Shown piece by piece: positions 49,401-61,374 of a DNA stretch of 64,000 nucleotides (the first letter of the stretch is position 1; each line of letters starts with the position of its first letter). This stretch comes from Alisma plantago-aquatica (lineage: Eukaryota > Streptophyta > Magnoliopsida > Alismatales > Alismataceae). Below the pieces are notes generated by a model. The model saw nothing but the letters and a program-made list of their open reading frames with translations. It had not been told where the DNA came from and searched no databases. The translations under genes were made by a program, and so were the position numbers. The stretch covers positions 1,347,744,550 through 1,347,808,549 of the forward strand of contig OY856411.1 of assembly GCA_963693085.1 (NCBI GenBank). Reading direction: 5' to 3'.

Positions 49401-52331
49401 TTTGGGTCTCCAAACGGTTTGGGATCGTTTGCTCCCAAAAGGTCTTGAGACCATTTGGACTCAAATGGTCTTGAGACCGTTAGGTCCAAACCTCCTCAAA
49501 ATCGCATGGACCAAATATGGTCTCAACCGATCAAATCAATTTAGGGTTCTCAATGTTGATTCATTCAATCATTGAATTCATGTACCCATTCATCAATTGG
49601 ACCTATCATCATACTTCAATTTAGTTAAATAGGTCAACCTACAACTGATTTAACCCTCAATTGACCCTCAATTAGTCATCAACTAGGGTTTAAATCAAAT
49701 GAATTAGGGTTTGGAATCAATGATCCTTCAACACTAATCAATGCAAGATTAGTCACTTTGAAACCTTTGAACCATCATCCAAAATGAACATGACCTGACC
49801 CCAAATGGTCTTGAGGTACTAGTTTAGATGACCTCCAAACGTTATTGAGACCGTTTTCCCATCATTTCATCAAAATCCAAGTCAACCAATTAAGGTTTGG
49901 ATCATTGGATTGATCACCAAATCAGCAATTGATTACACTTTAACTTAGTAACATTGGATCATCAATTGCTTAACCATACTCACACCTAGACCTCCAAACG
50001 GTCTTGGGTGACCTCCAAACGGTCTTGAGACCGTTTGGCTCATCCAACCCTTGGATTCTAGTGAAAAATCATTAGGATTTGAGTCATAGAGTTGATCATC
50101 AAATCAGCACTTAGTTGCAAAGTGATTTGATACCTTTGGACCATAAATTGATCAACTATACTTAACCCCAGACCTCCAAACGGTCTTGGGTGACCTCCAA
50201 ATGGTTTTGAAACCGTTTGGGTGATCCCCAAACGGTTTTGAAACCGTTTGGGCTAATCAACCCAAAATCTCTAATCAACTCATTGGAATTTCAGCACTAA
50301 TTTCAATTAGGGTTTGCCCAATGGATTAGCCTTCATCTCATGATTTCTTGGGAATTAATCCATAACATTTGGTGGGTTATTAACCAACATCATTAGGAAC
50401 AGGAATATCAAACGGTCAACCCTTGGTCAACCCTCTCAAACGGTTTTGAAACCGTTTTCCCAAAAAGGCAAATAAATCAAGTTGAAAATCAGCACTTAAT
50501 CCAATTAGGCTTTGCCTAATCGATTAGACTTCAAATCATGATTCCTTTGGAACTAATCCATAAAATTTGGTGAGTTATTAACCAAAATCATTATGAACAT
50601 TAATCTCAAACGGTCAACCATTGTTCAACTCACTCAAACGGTTTTGAAACCATTTGCCCGAAAAGTTAAATTAATCAAGCTGAAAAATCAGCACTTAATC
50701 CAATTAGGTTTGCCTAATTGATTAGCCTTAAACTCATCTTCCTTGGGAGTTAACCCATAAAATTTGGTGAGTCATTAATCAACATAATTAGGAACAGGAA
50801 TCTCAAACGGTCAACCCTTGGTCAACTCACTCAAACAGTTTTGAAACCGTTTGCTCCCAAACGGTTTCAAACTATTTGCTCTCAAACGGTTTGGTGAAAC
50901 CGCATGAGCAATTAACTCAAAACCGTATGAACCATGATTTCTTTGGAAAAAGTATCTAATATGATGTCATCATCATCTACCTTCGTCCCTGAAGTTCTAA
51001 CAACTTCTGATTTCATGAAATAACCATTTTCAACCAGCAATAAAACAAGATAATGAAGGATTCATTGAAATTGCAAGATTAATGGTTGAATAACAATGAA
51101 AAAGGGTTCAAGTTATAAAACCCGCCTCCAATTGATCTCCAAAGATCCAAGATCACGCCATCAATGGTGTATGAAGCTCTTGAAACTCCCCTTAGGCTCG
51201 TCCTTAAGCTTTTGATTGTAAAAGTTGGCTAGGGTTGAAGAGGAGATCGAAATAAGAACAAATCAATGATTTATTTTCGATTTCCACCATGGAATCAAGG
51301 AGAACGAAGGTCAAGGGCTTACCAACAGGTAGAGAGTCGTCCTCCTGCTCCTACCTAGCTCCTTGGTCGGTTTTGCAAGCAAGGGAAAGAAAGAAATCTG
51401 AAAAAGCCTTTGTTTTGGCTTGGAAAGGGCACTTTTATAAGGAATTCAAGGAGAGAGAAAGTGCCTTATAAAAATTCATTTAATCCCAAAAAGACGGACG
51501 CCTCTTCCCCCCTTATGTTCATTATGGATGAGGATATCTTGTTTTCCTCTTATTCCTCTCAATTATCCATGATTTAAAGAAAAGCAAATCAAGCACCTTA
51601 AATCATATTATATTAATATCCATATGTGAGTGGATATTTCTTTTTCATATAAAATTGTGAGTGAGTTATCCACTCCCTTGGATATGCTCGTGCCTTTGCA
51701 AGGCTTTAAGCTCATCCAAACACATCTTAATTCAACCATTTTAATTTTGGTTGAAGGCCCTTTAATTAATACATTCATTTTTGCCCTAAATTAAATTAAA
51801 TTAGGGTTTCGCTTAGGATTAAATCTTGATTATTTTAATACCAAGATTCTCTCTCCTCCAACTTAATTCAAATGAGGTGCCCCTCTCATTTTCTTTGCTA
51901 TACATGATGCCAAGAAATATTAGGGACCTTATTGAAGTGGTAATTTTCATATTGAACCCTAGGTTTTGGGTAAATTGCACATTATACCAAAACTAGGTTT
52001 TAATGCACAATGATTGCTTTACAAGCTTAAACTTGATGCCCTAAGCTTGTAAAAACCATACCAATACATCATATTAATTCTTATGATGTCTCAAAATCAG
52101 AGGAATATCTTATCATGAAACATTTGCAATTTAACCCCTCAACTTGGGTAATTTGCACTTTAGTCCAAAATAAGCAAACATTGCTTCAACATTGTTCAAA
52201 CAGGATCAAAATTGAAACATAAGTTTCTCATGAGCTCTAATTACGCTTCCCAAGATAATATTAAGAATCTACTCAACCTTATTAAGCAAAACATCTAGGG
52301 TTAATTCATAACCCAGGTCACGGATGTTACA
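46427..52331 (-). mobile_element. A4 element 3' LTR (5.9 kb)
   Basis: This LTR of 5,905 bp runs from TGTGACGTCTG to ACGGATGTTACA, very similar to 54452-60345. It belongs to the A family by its boundaries, palindromes and GGTTATAAAACCC-like segments, but is a diverged subfamily with CACATAGCATT/TTAGGGTTTCA repeats at about 47640-48850. The left TSD is GTATA (46422-46426) and the right is GTATC (60346-60350). The uninterrupted tandem copy at 60574-60578 reads GTATC, so the left copy is mutated. Confidence 0.93.
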
Positions 52332-54171
52332 AATTATAAACCCCTAACAAGGATTTCGTCCTCGAAATCCCAGGAAAAGGAGGGACAGATTGTTCATTAA
52401 TCATTCCCTCAAGTCTCCACATCTCATCTTAATGTTATGGAGATACCATGGGTCTATAGCTCACACAAAGTTCTTGTAATTAAGTCAACCTTATCATTGT
52501 TTATGTTTATGTAGAGCATAAACCCCTAACATATGATATCCATATTATTGAAAGGAAGAAGCATAAAAGAACATACATCTATCATCACCTAAGAACATTT
52601 ATCACAGGGGAAAACATATATATCTAACAAAGATAATTTACTCAGTAATCCTTTATTCATTACGTTTATTTAGTAAACTCTATGTAATTGGGAATGTTCA
52701 CATAGTTCTTCCTATTAGTTGGGAATGCCACATAGCTTTTCCCTTTTTGTTGGGGATGTCACATAGCTTTCCCCTTTTGGTTGGGAATGTCACATAGCTC
52801 TTCCCTTTTTGTTGGGGATGTCACATAGCTTTCCCCTTTTGGTTGGGAATGTCACATAGCTCTTCCCTTTTTGTTGGGTATGTCACATAGCTTTCCCCTT
52901 TTGGTTGGGAATGTCACATAGCTCTTCCCTTTTTATTGGGGATGTCACATAGTTTTCCCCTATTGGTTGGGAATGTCACATAGCTCTTCCCTTTTTGTTG
53001 GGGATGTCACATAGCTTTCCCCTTTTGGTTGGGAATGTCACGTAGCTCTTCCCTTTTTGTTGGGGATGTCACATAGCTTTCCCTTATTGGTTGGGAATGT
53101 CACATAGCTCTTCCCTTTTTGTTGGGGATGTCACATAGCTTTCCCCTTTTGGTTGGGAATGTCACATAGCTCTTCCCTTTTTGTTGGGGATGTCACATAG
53201 CTTTCCCCTATTGGTTGGGAATGTCACATAGCTCTTCCCTTTTTGTTGGGGATGTCGCATAGCTTTCCCCTATTGGTTGGGAATGTCACATAGATCTTCC
53301 CTTTTTGTCTTTTCATACTCTCTAGATTGTTTCAAAATGACTACTTGATCAGAGTAATCAAAAAGATAACAATCTAAGAGTTCCATACTTTCCTTATCTT
53401 CAATAATCATATACCTGGCCAGGGTATATAAGTATTGAGATTAGGTAGTATGCACTTTATTTACTATCATATTACTAACTTTTCATACCATTATACACAC
53501 AGGATTTTCCATTCCTAGATTTCCTCCTGGCATCATTTCTAAATCTCATCTTTCAATACACAGATAAGGGAGATTATAAAACATTTTAAGGAACACTGAG
53601 TAAGATATAAATTCTCATCTACTTTGTGTTCTTATAGGACTAGTCAAAGGAAGTTCAAAAACAACTACTTTCATATCTTTAACACATAGAATCATAATAT
53701 TAAGTATTAGATTGAATATATTTCATTTAAGTATCACCCCTCAAGGTCACCTACCACATTAGGTTGATTTCAACACATAGTGTCCAGTTTCCTCATGTTG
53801 TTGCTTTTGCCTTTACTTAGTGGCTACTGTCCTGGTGCACTAGGCATTCATTGCACTGGTGACACCAAAAACTTTGGCTTTTCAGAATATCTAGGCAAAT
53901 GTCTCTAAAATTATAGAGACCTTACCATAATTCATAGCTTATTGCCCCTCCTTGGGCACTACCATCACAGATGTACTGTTTGTCCAAACTTATGGCAGAG
54001 TCTACTTTCTTGCCATATATTAATCTTCCCCACATTTCCACTGTTCCAACATGACCATGTCACTCAGGAATCCTTTCAAAGTCCAAACTTTATGCATTAA
54101 AGACTGGTAACTTAGATTGTAATACTAGTATCCAGTCTTCTATATGCATCACTATTATCCTATCCTGCCCT
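52332..54171 (-). other. A4 internal region without pol
   Basis: Just inside the LTR the sequence matches the A1 3' untranslated segment (AAGGATTTCGTCC). A 62-bp tandem array follows at 52688-53307, then about 0.85 kb without recognised coding. No protease, RT, RNase H or integrase motif is visible on either strand. Confidence 0.8.
52688..53307. repeat. 62-bp tandem array (two 31-bp half-units) in A4
   Basis: About ten copies of a dimer are present. Half-unit one is TTGGGAATGTCACATAGCTC then TTCCCTTTTTG; half-unit two is TTGGGGATGTCACATAGCTT then TCCCCTTTTGG. Units vary at only a few positions, so the array is young or homogenised. It occupies the place where pol lies in A1. Confidence 0.93.
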
Positions 54172-54318
54172 TCAAGAGCATAACATAGGCTTCTCTATCC
54201 CGATTAGGTCAAGGTGGGAATTCTCAGGCACTTGTTCTCCTCTTGCCTGGTCCCATGCACCCTCTCCTGGTGCAACAACATTGCCCTTAGCAATGTGTTC
54301 CTCATGTTCTCCAGTCAT
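54172..54318 (-). pseudogene. gag: A4 gag N-terminal remnant (48 codons)
   Basis: The minus-strand frame begins MTGEHEEHIAKG at 54318 and stops at 54172. It matches the start of the A1 gag (MSGSHDEHVAES at 8089) in sequence and in distance from the primer site, including the GARDQ/GAWDQ and PEP/PEN segments. Nothing of the capsid core follows. It shows that A4 descends from an autonomous A-type element. Retention of the gag start next to the primer site is typical where RNA packaging signals extend into gag; that is inference. Confidence 0.8.
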
Positions 54319-54433
54319 TTTCAAGTTCTCATTCTCCTATGTGAGTAGAAGATACTATCAGATAAACTGGAAGACACTTAGAACAGACTCTACAACCTTA
54401 GTCCTATGTCTCTGTAGACTCAGCGAACCTAGA

Positions 54434-54445
54434 GCTCTGATACCA
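54434..54445 (-). other. A4 primer-binding site (initiator tRNA-Met)
   Basis: On the minus strand this reads TGGTATCAGAGC, six bases inside the 5' LTR boundary at 54452, as in A1. Confidence 0.94.
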
Positions 54446-54451
54446 CTAAAT

Positions 54452-57400
54452 TGTGATGTATGTCTTATGAAAACAAGATTAACTAATGCAGAAGCGTTCA
54501 CTAAGCAGCGGATTACCAAAAATCACTAAAAATTAAAACCTTTTTATCAAAAGATCCATTGAAGGAAAACTTTCTCACATAGAACCAAAGTAACATAATT
54601 ACATTCTTGTTTACAGGTACATATTTTGTATCATCTCCTTTTGAGAATTACAAGCATTAACTGTCCTGTCAAGCTAAACACAGGCAGTATAAAATCTCGA
54701 GGCACTAAGCCAAAATCTCGAAAGCACTAACTACTACTCCGAGGACCTGAGAGTATAGAGACGACACATAGGACTCTATTTACATCTATACAAGGCATAA
54801 CAGCCAGTGTCTCCACCTGAGACTTCACTATTGTCTCTGTTGCCGTTGTTGTTGTCCTTCACCTATTGAAAGATCCTTGCCTCTTCGTCTGCGTCCACCT
54901 AAAAATGTAGTTCCCACGGGGGTGATACAATTGTAAATTGCCCCAGCGAGAGATATAACTCTCGGCCAGAAACATTATTATTCCATATTAAGAAGATAAA
55001 TATACACAAAGGAATTATATTTGTTTGGTAGAAGATATTTTCATGTCTAACAGATTAGAACATTATTCTTATCAAAAGCATTATAGCTATAATTTGATAG
55101 AACAACATGTTACTTATCCTTTAAAGAATATGAAGAACATGTATAACACTTATTCACTAAAGAATCATTACCACAACATTTACTCTCTTCAGGCTTAGAT
55201 CATATATCTAATGCCTGGCATTGTTATTGGGGAGTCATGGCCTGTAGCCATACTCTTTTCACACAGTGTTGGGAACTTAGTCCCTCATCTCATCAAGTTC
55301 ATTTCCACTTCTTAACAAGTTCATTATCATGATTATAGAATATGGGTATTTAAACCCTTATCTCATCATAGAACACTTGCTATCACTTATTAGATAACTT
55401 CATACCTTCAGGTCATCTGACCAGGGACATTATAAATCTTGCTACACAAAGTATTGCACATAGTATACAAAGTTCAATGATTCTTACCACACAAAGCATA
55501 TGAAGCTTATAAGGCCTATAAAACATTTTCAGTATACAGAACATCATAGCTCATACCTGGCTATGCTCATCATCACAACATACCTGCATGATTAGTGATC
55601 ATGATGCCATTACATATCAGTACTATGCAATACAAGGGTTATCTTATTACATTCATAACCCATTAGTCTGTATTTGAGCTTCACATAGGATTACTCTGTG
55701 TTGGAACTTCACATAGCATCACTTTGTATTAGGGTTTCACATAGAAGTACCTTGTATTAGGTTTTCACATAGCATTACCCCGTATTAGGGTTTCATATAG
55801 CAAGGAATCAATATGGATATCATAAGTATTCAATCATACTTATTTATTCTCATCATTCATCATTGAATGAATTATCAACACACATCATGAGTTTCTCTCT
55901 CAACTTTATCAGAATATGATCACATCATAGTTTATAGGTTTGAACTAACCCTTTCATAAGGCATGTTAGCCTACATTCAACAGAGTGCATTACATTACAA
56001 TGTAACCATTGACATGACACATCTCATGTGTCATTCATCCAATTATCCTGGACTTATAACTCATCAAGGTATACTAGCATTTGGGTGTTGGATGTGATAT
56101 CAATCATATCATGATATATCACTTCCCTCAACACCTTATCTTACTTGAGTTTATACACTTAGCTTGTATTAGGGTATTCCCCATCCTAATACTTTATGCA
56201 CCAGTTCATCACATTTATCATATAAAGTAGTGATCATTAATCACTCACTTAGAATATACAACCATTGCCAATATTATGGACTCATCCTTAAATTAAGAAC
56301 TATTAATATAAGGATATCCATAATCAATCTCTCTAGGTGTTACCTTTGTCATAACCTTAACCACTATTCCATTATTAGGAATAGTATTCTCCATATTTAT
56401 AATTTGAGGATTCACCTAGAATATTCGATACATTTATGGATTTCACATAGTGTTACTCTTCAATAGAGTTTCATATAATCATCCTTCTATATCAGGGTTT
56501 CACCTAGTATTATGTGAAATTAGGATTTCACAACACATCACCCAGTGATAGAAATTCACATAGAATTAGTAGCACAACCCCATATTAGGGTTTCATATAC
56601 CTTTATCCCATTTAAGGGATTAGGGTTCACCACTCACATCCATGTGGGGTTTCTCTTTCCTCATACCCAAATTAGGGTTAGGATATACAATTCCCATTAA
56701 ATTAGGGTTTCCTTCATTGTTACAACAAATTACGGTTACTTCTCATCCTGGATTTATAATAACACTCAACTTTTCCCTAGATTAGGGTTTCACACATAGC
56801 ATTGCTCTAATTAGGGCTTCACACATAGCATTGCTCTAATTAGGGTTAGGGCTCATTGATTAGGGTTTCATGATCTCATTATTATGGATCAAACCCTTAT
56901 CACATATTTTACTCATAATGAGAGAATTAGAGCTTAATTATATAAGCATTCATCCCTCTCATTCTCTCTCTCATCCTCTTTAGGATGTTAACTACTCCAA
57001 GATTAATCTAGGTCAACTCTTCACTTGGGTACACATAGCTAGGGTTAAACTTCACAATCATCATGGGTCTACATCTTTAATAATCACATAGCTGATTGAC
57101 CTTTGATCATATGAGATGTCCAAATGGTCTAATCAATTAAACCATCACTTATATAAGGAATTTACCAATTAAACTTTCAATTCCACAAAATGATCAATCG
57201 GGTTAACCATTGAAATCTTCAAATGAATTAAGTATCTAAATAGGTTCACCATATTGAACCTTCAATCACATGAGATATTCAAATGGTTAATCATGTTAAT
57301 CTTCACCAAGTTAATTACTTAGACCCTCAATTATCTTGGTTCTTATACATCAATTGGTTGAAAACCATTTGAACAAGTTGTACTTGAAATCGATTAGACA

Positions 57401-60345
57401 AAGTAGGTATTGAATCTGTTTGCACTTTGGGTCTCCAAACGGTTTGGGATCGTTTCGTCCCAAACGGTCTTGAGACCGTTTGGAATCAAACGGTCCTGAG
57501 ACCGTTTGGTCCAAACCTCCTCAAAACCGCATGGACCAAATATGGTCTCAACCGATCAAATCAATTTAGGGTTCTCAATGTTGATTCCTTCAATCATTGA
57601 ATTCATGTACCCATTCATCAATTGGACCTATCATCATACTTCAATTGAGTTAAATAGGTAAACCTACAACTGATTTAACCCTCAATTGACCCTCAATTAG
57701 TCATCAACTAGGGTTTAAATCAATTGAATTAGGGTTTGGAATCAATGATCCTTCAACACTAATCAATGCAAGATTAGTTACTTTGAAACCTTTGAACCAT
57801 CATCCAAAATGAACATGACCTGACCCAAAACGGTCTTGAGGTAGTTTAGATGACCTCCAAACGTTCTTGAGACCGTTTTCCCATCATTTCATCAAAATCC
57901 AAGTCAACCAATTAAGGTTTGGATCATTGGATTGATCACCAAATCAACAATTGATTACACTTTAACTTAGTAACATTGGATCATCAATTGCTTAAGGTGA
58001 CCTCCAAACGGTCTTGAGACCGTTTGGATGAGCTCCAAACGGTCTTGAGACCGTTTGTCTCATCCAAACCTTGGATTCTAGTGATAAATCATTAGGATTT
58101 GAGCCATAGAGTTGATCATCAAATCAGCACTTAGTTGCAAAGTGATTTGATACATTTGGACCTTCAATTGATCAACTATACTTAACCCCAGACCTCCAAA
58201 CGGTCTTGGGTGACCTCCAAACGGTTTTGAAACCGTTTGGGTGATCCCCAAACGGTTTTGAAACCGTTTGGGCTAATCATCCCAAAATATCAAATCAACT
58301 CATTGGAATTTCAGCACTAATTTCAATTAGGGTTTGCCCAATTGATTAGCCTTCATCTCATGATTTCTTGGTAGTTAATCCATCCAATTTGGTGGGACAT
58401 TAACCAACATCATTAGGAACAGGAATATCAAATGGTAAACCCTTGTTCAACCCTCTCAAATGGTTTTGAAACCGTTTGCCCAAAAAGGCAAATAAATCAA
58501 GTTGAAAATCAGCACTTAATCCAATTAGGCTTTGCCTAATTGATTAGCCTTCAACTCATGATTCCTTTGGAACTAATCCATAAAATTTGGTGATTTATTA
58601 ACCAAGATCATTAGGAAAAGTAATATCAAACGTTAAACCCTTGGTCAACTCACTCAAACGGTTTTGAAACCGTTTTCCTGAAAAGTTAAATTAATCAAGC
58701 TGAAAAATCAGCACTTAATCCAATTAGGTTTGCCTAATTGATTAGCCTTCAACTCACGATTCCTTGGGAGTTAACCCATAAAATTTGGTGAGTCATTAAC
58801 CAACATAATTAGGAACAGGAATCCAAAACGTTCAACCCTTTTTCAACTCACTCAAATGGGTTTGAAACCGTTTGCTCCCAAACGGTTTCAAACCGTTTGC
58901 TCTCAAACGGTTTGGTGAAACCGCATGAACAATTAACTCAAAACTGTATGAACCATGATTTCTTTGGAAAAAGTATCTAAGATGATGTCATCATCATCTA
59001 CCCTCGTCCCTGAAGTTCTAAAAACTTCTGATTTCATGAAATAACCATTTTCAACCAGCAATAAAACAAGATAATGAAGGAATCATTGAAATTGCAAGAT
59101 TAATGGTTGAATAACAATGAAAAAGGGTTCAAGTTATAAAACCCGCCTCCAATTGAGCTCCAAAGCTCCAAGATCACTCCATAAATGGTGGATTAAGCTC
59201 TTGAAACTCCCCTTACGCTCGTCCTTAAGCTTTTGATTGTAAAAGTTGGCTAGGGTTGAAGAGGAGATCGAAATAAGAAGATATCAATGATTTATTTCGA
59301 TTTCCACCATGGAATCAAGGAGAACGAAGGTCAAGGGCTTACCAACAGGTAGGGAGTCGTCCTCCTGCTCCTCCCTAGCTCCTTGGTCGGTTTTTCAATA
59401 AAGGGAAAGAAAGAAATCCGAAAAAGCCTTTGTTTTGGCTTGGAAAGGACACTTTTATAAGGAATTCAAGGAGAGAGAAAGTGCCTTATAAAAATTCATT
59501 TAATCCCAAAAAGATGGCCGCCTCTTCCCCCCTTATCTTCCTTAGGGACGAGGCTATCTTTTTTGCATCTTATTCCTCTCAATTATCCATGATTTAAAGA
59601 AAAGCAAATCAAGCACCTTAAATCATATTATATTAATATCCATATGTGAGTGGATATTTCTTTTTCATATAAAATTGTGAGTGAGTTATCCACTCCCTTG
59701 GATATGCTCATGCCTTTGCAAGGCTTTAAGCTCATTCAAACACATCTGAATTCAACCATTTTAATTTTGGTTGAAGGCCCTTTAATTAATACATTCATTT
59801 TTGCCCTAAATTAAATTAGGGTTTCGCTTAGGATTAAATCTTGATTATTTTAATACCAAGATTCTCTCTCCTCCAACTTAATTCAAATGAGGTGACCCTC
59901 TCATTTTCTTTGCTCTACATGATGCCAAGAAACATTAGGGACCTTATTGAAGTGGTAATTTTCATATTGAGCCCTAGGTTTTGGGTAAATTGCACATTAT
60001 ACCAAAACTAGGTTTTAATGCACAAGGTTTGCTTTACAAGCTTAAACTTGATGCCCAAGCTTGTAAAAACCATACCACTACATCATATTCATTCTTATGA
60101 TGTCTCAACATCAGAGGAATATCTTATCATGCAACATTTGCAATTTAACCCCTCAACTTGGGTAATTTGCACTTTAGTCCAAAATAAGCAAACATTGCTT
60201 CAACATTGTTCAAACATGACCAAAATTGAAACATAAGTTTCTCATGAGCTCTAATTACTCTTCCCAAGATAAGATTAAGAATCTACTCAACCTTATTAAG
60301 CAAAACATCAAGGGTTAATTCATAACCCAGGTCAGGGATGTTACA
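54452..60345 (-). mobile_element. A4 element 5' LTR (5.9 kb)
   Basis: At 5,894 bp it pairs with 46427-52331. Apart from scattered substitutions, the clearest difference is in the palindrome zone. At about 57992-58070 a segment present at 49977-50010 is missing, and an extra GAGCTCCAAACGGTCTTGAG-type unit is present. Intact 24-bp palindromes are at 57459-57482 and 58004-58027. The TSD GTATC follows at 60346. Confidence 0.93.
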
Positions 60346-60645
60346 GTATCGCTGATGACCGGTTTGAAATGGTTATGCCCCCAAGCACAACACAATCAAA
60401 AACAAAGTGCCGCATGGTGAAACACTTTGATCAGAATATTTCTCTTTGTCTAGGGAAGCCGTTTCTAGATATGGCTCATGTAATGATCAAGGTAGAGAAG
60501 GGGACACTGGTTGTAGACATTATGGAATAGACCAAAGTCGTTTCTCTTCGCAAGGCTGTGGGTTTGACATTGGGTATCGCTGATGATCGGTTTGAAATGG
60601 TTATGCCCCCAAGCACAACACAATCAAAAACAAAGGAGCAGTGCC
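60346..60645 (+). repeat. 230-bp tandem unit, copies 2 and 3 (partial)
   Basis: Copy 2 continues directly from copy 1 across the A4 insertion, with a period of 228 bp (GGTTTGAAATGG at 60361 and 60589). Copy 3 is partial and ends at GCAGTGCC (60645), where it abuts the minus-strand gag fragment. The protease-like coding (CLGKPFLDMAHVM) is again on the plus strand. Confidence 0.75.
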
Positions 60646-61187
60646 TTCTGGCTGAAATTATGGATCTTCCGTACCAGATCGTTGGTCTTCTCGGTCGGAA
60701 AGAACCTCTCGAAGAACATCTCGATCATCTGGTCCCATGTTTCAATGGTCTCATCATCCAGGTTATGCAGCCATTCATGTGCATTACCTTCCAGTGAGTT
60801 GGGGAACAGCTTCAGGTAAAGTGTCTCCTGTGGAAACCTATCAATCTTGATCATATTGCAGTTTTCCACAAATGTGTTGATGTGTGCGACAGGGTCCTCG
60901 TTCTTCAGCCCGTGGAATGCTTGAGACTTGACCAGGTTGATTAGTGCCAGATCAATCTTGTAGGTCGGAATATTAACTACCAGCTTTTTTATTGGCCCCT
61001 TTGATGTTGATGAGGAAGAAGCCTTTATCTTCTCCCATATTGTCTGTTCTTCTGCCATGGCTTCTGATACAGAGTCAGAATCTATATCTTTAGGTTGGTT
61101 TTGAATTTTGTTCTCCTCGTCGTCTGGTCCTAGAGGTGGAACCTCTGGTGATAGCTGCATGTAGTTTGTGCTACGCGTCCTCACCAT
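60624..61187 (-). pseudogene. gag: C gypsy gag fragment
   Basis: The minus-strand frame starts MVRTRSTNYM at 61187. A variable acidic N-terminus is followed by the retrotransposon gag core: FHGLKNEDPVAHI, FPNSLEGNAHEWL, ETWDQMIEMFFERFFP and RKIHNFSQ. This type occurs in Athila-like and related gypsy elements. Homology ends near 60646, where the sequence runs into the inverted tandem block; the last few codons to the stop at 60624 come from that junction. No nucleocapsid knuckle or pol follows, so C depends on another element for all enzymes. Confidence 0.85.
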
Positions 61188-61320
61188 GCACTAGTACCTG
61201 CAAAATAATAATTAAGATTCAATATCGTGCTAGATGATTACTAAATATGAAAGATAAACTATGAATTTCAAAAATGATAATAAAATAATAAAATAAAAAG
61301 TGGTCTGGAATGGCCGCTTG

Positions 61321-61337
61321 CAGCACTCGTAGTGCTG
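61321..61337 (-). other. Hairpin beside C primer site
   Basis: CAGCACT and AGTGCTG form a 7-bp stem with a 3-nt loop, 13 bp downstream of the primer site in element sense. Hairpins in this position can act in RNA dimerisation or packaging; this role is a guess. Confidence 0.4.
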
Positions 61338-61350
61338 ACAATTTGCCGTG

Positions 61351-61368
61351 TCCCCGGCAACGGCGCCA
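61351..61368 (-). other. C primer-binding site (tRNA-Asp)
   Basis: On the minus strand this reads TGGCGCCGTTGCCGGGGA, complementary to the 3' end of plant tRNA-Asp. It lies six bases inside the LTR end at 61375. It is not a tRNA gene. Confidence 0.94.
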
Positions 61369-61374
61369 AAAACT

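Noticed and set aside
60558..60819. Plus-strand frames at the C tandem block as host genes
   Set aside because: They consist of the 230-bp repeat joined to the antisense of gag; no independent gene is supported.
61351..61368. Possible tRNA-Asp gene fragment
   Set aside because: Only the 18-bp 3' end complement is present next to an LTR, which is what a primer-binding site looks like; there are no other tRNA arms.
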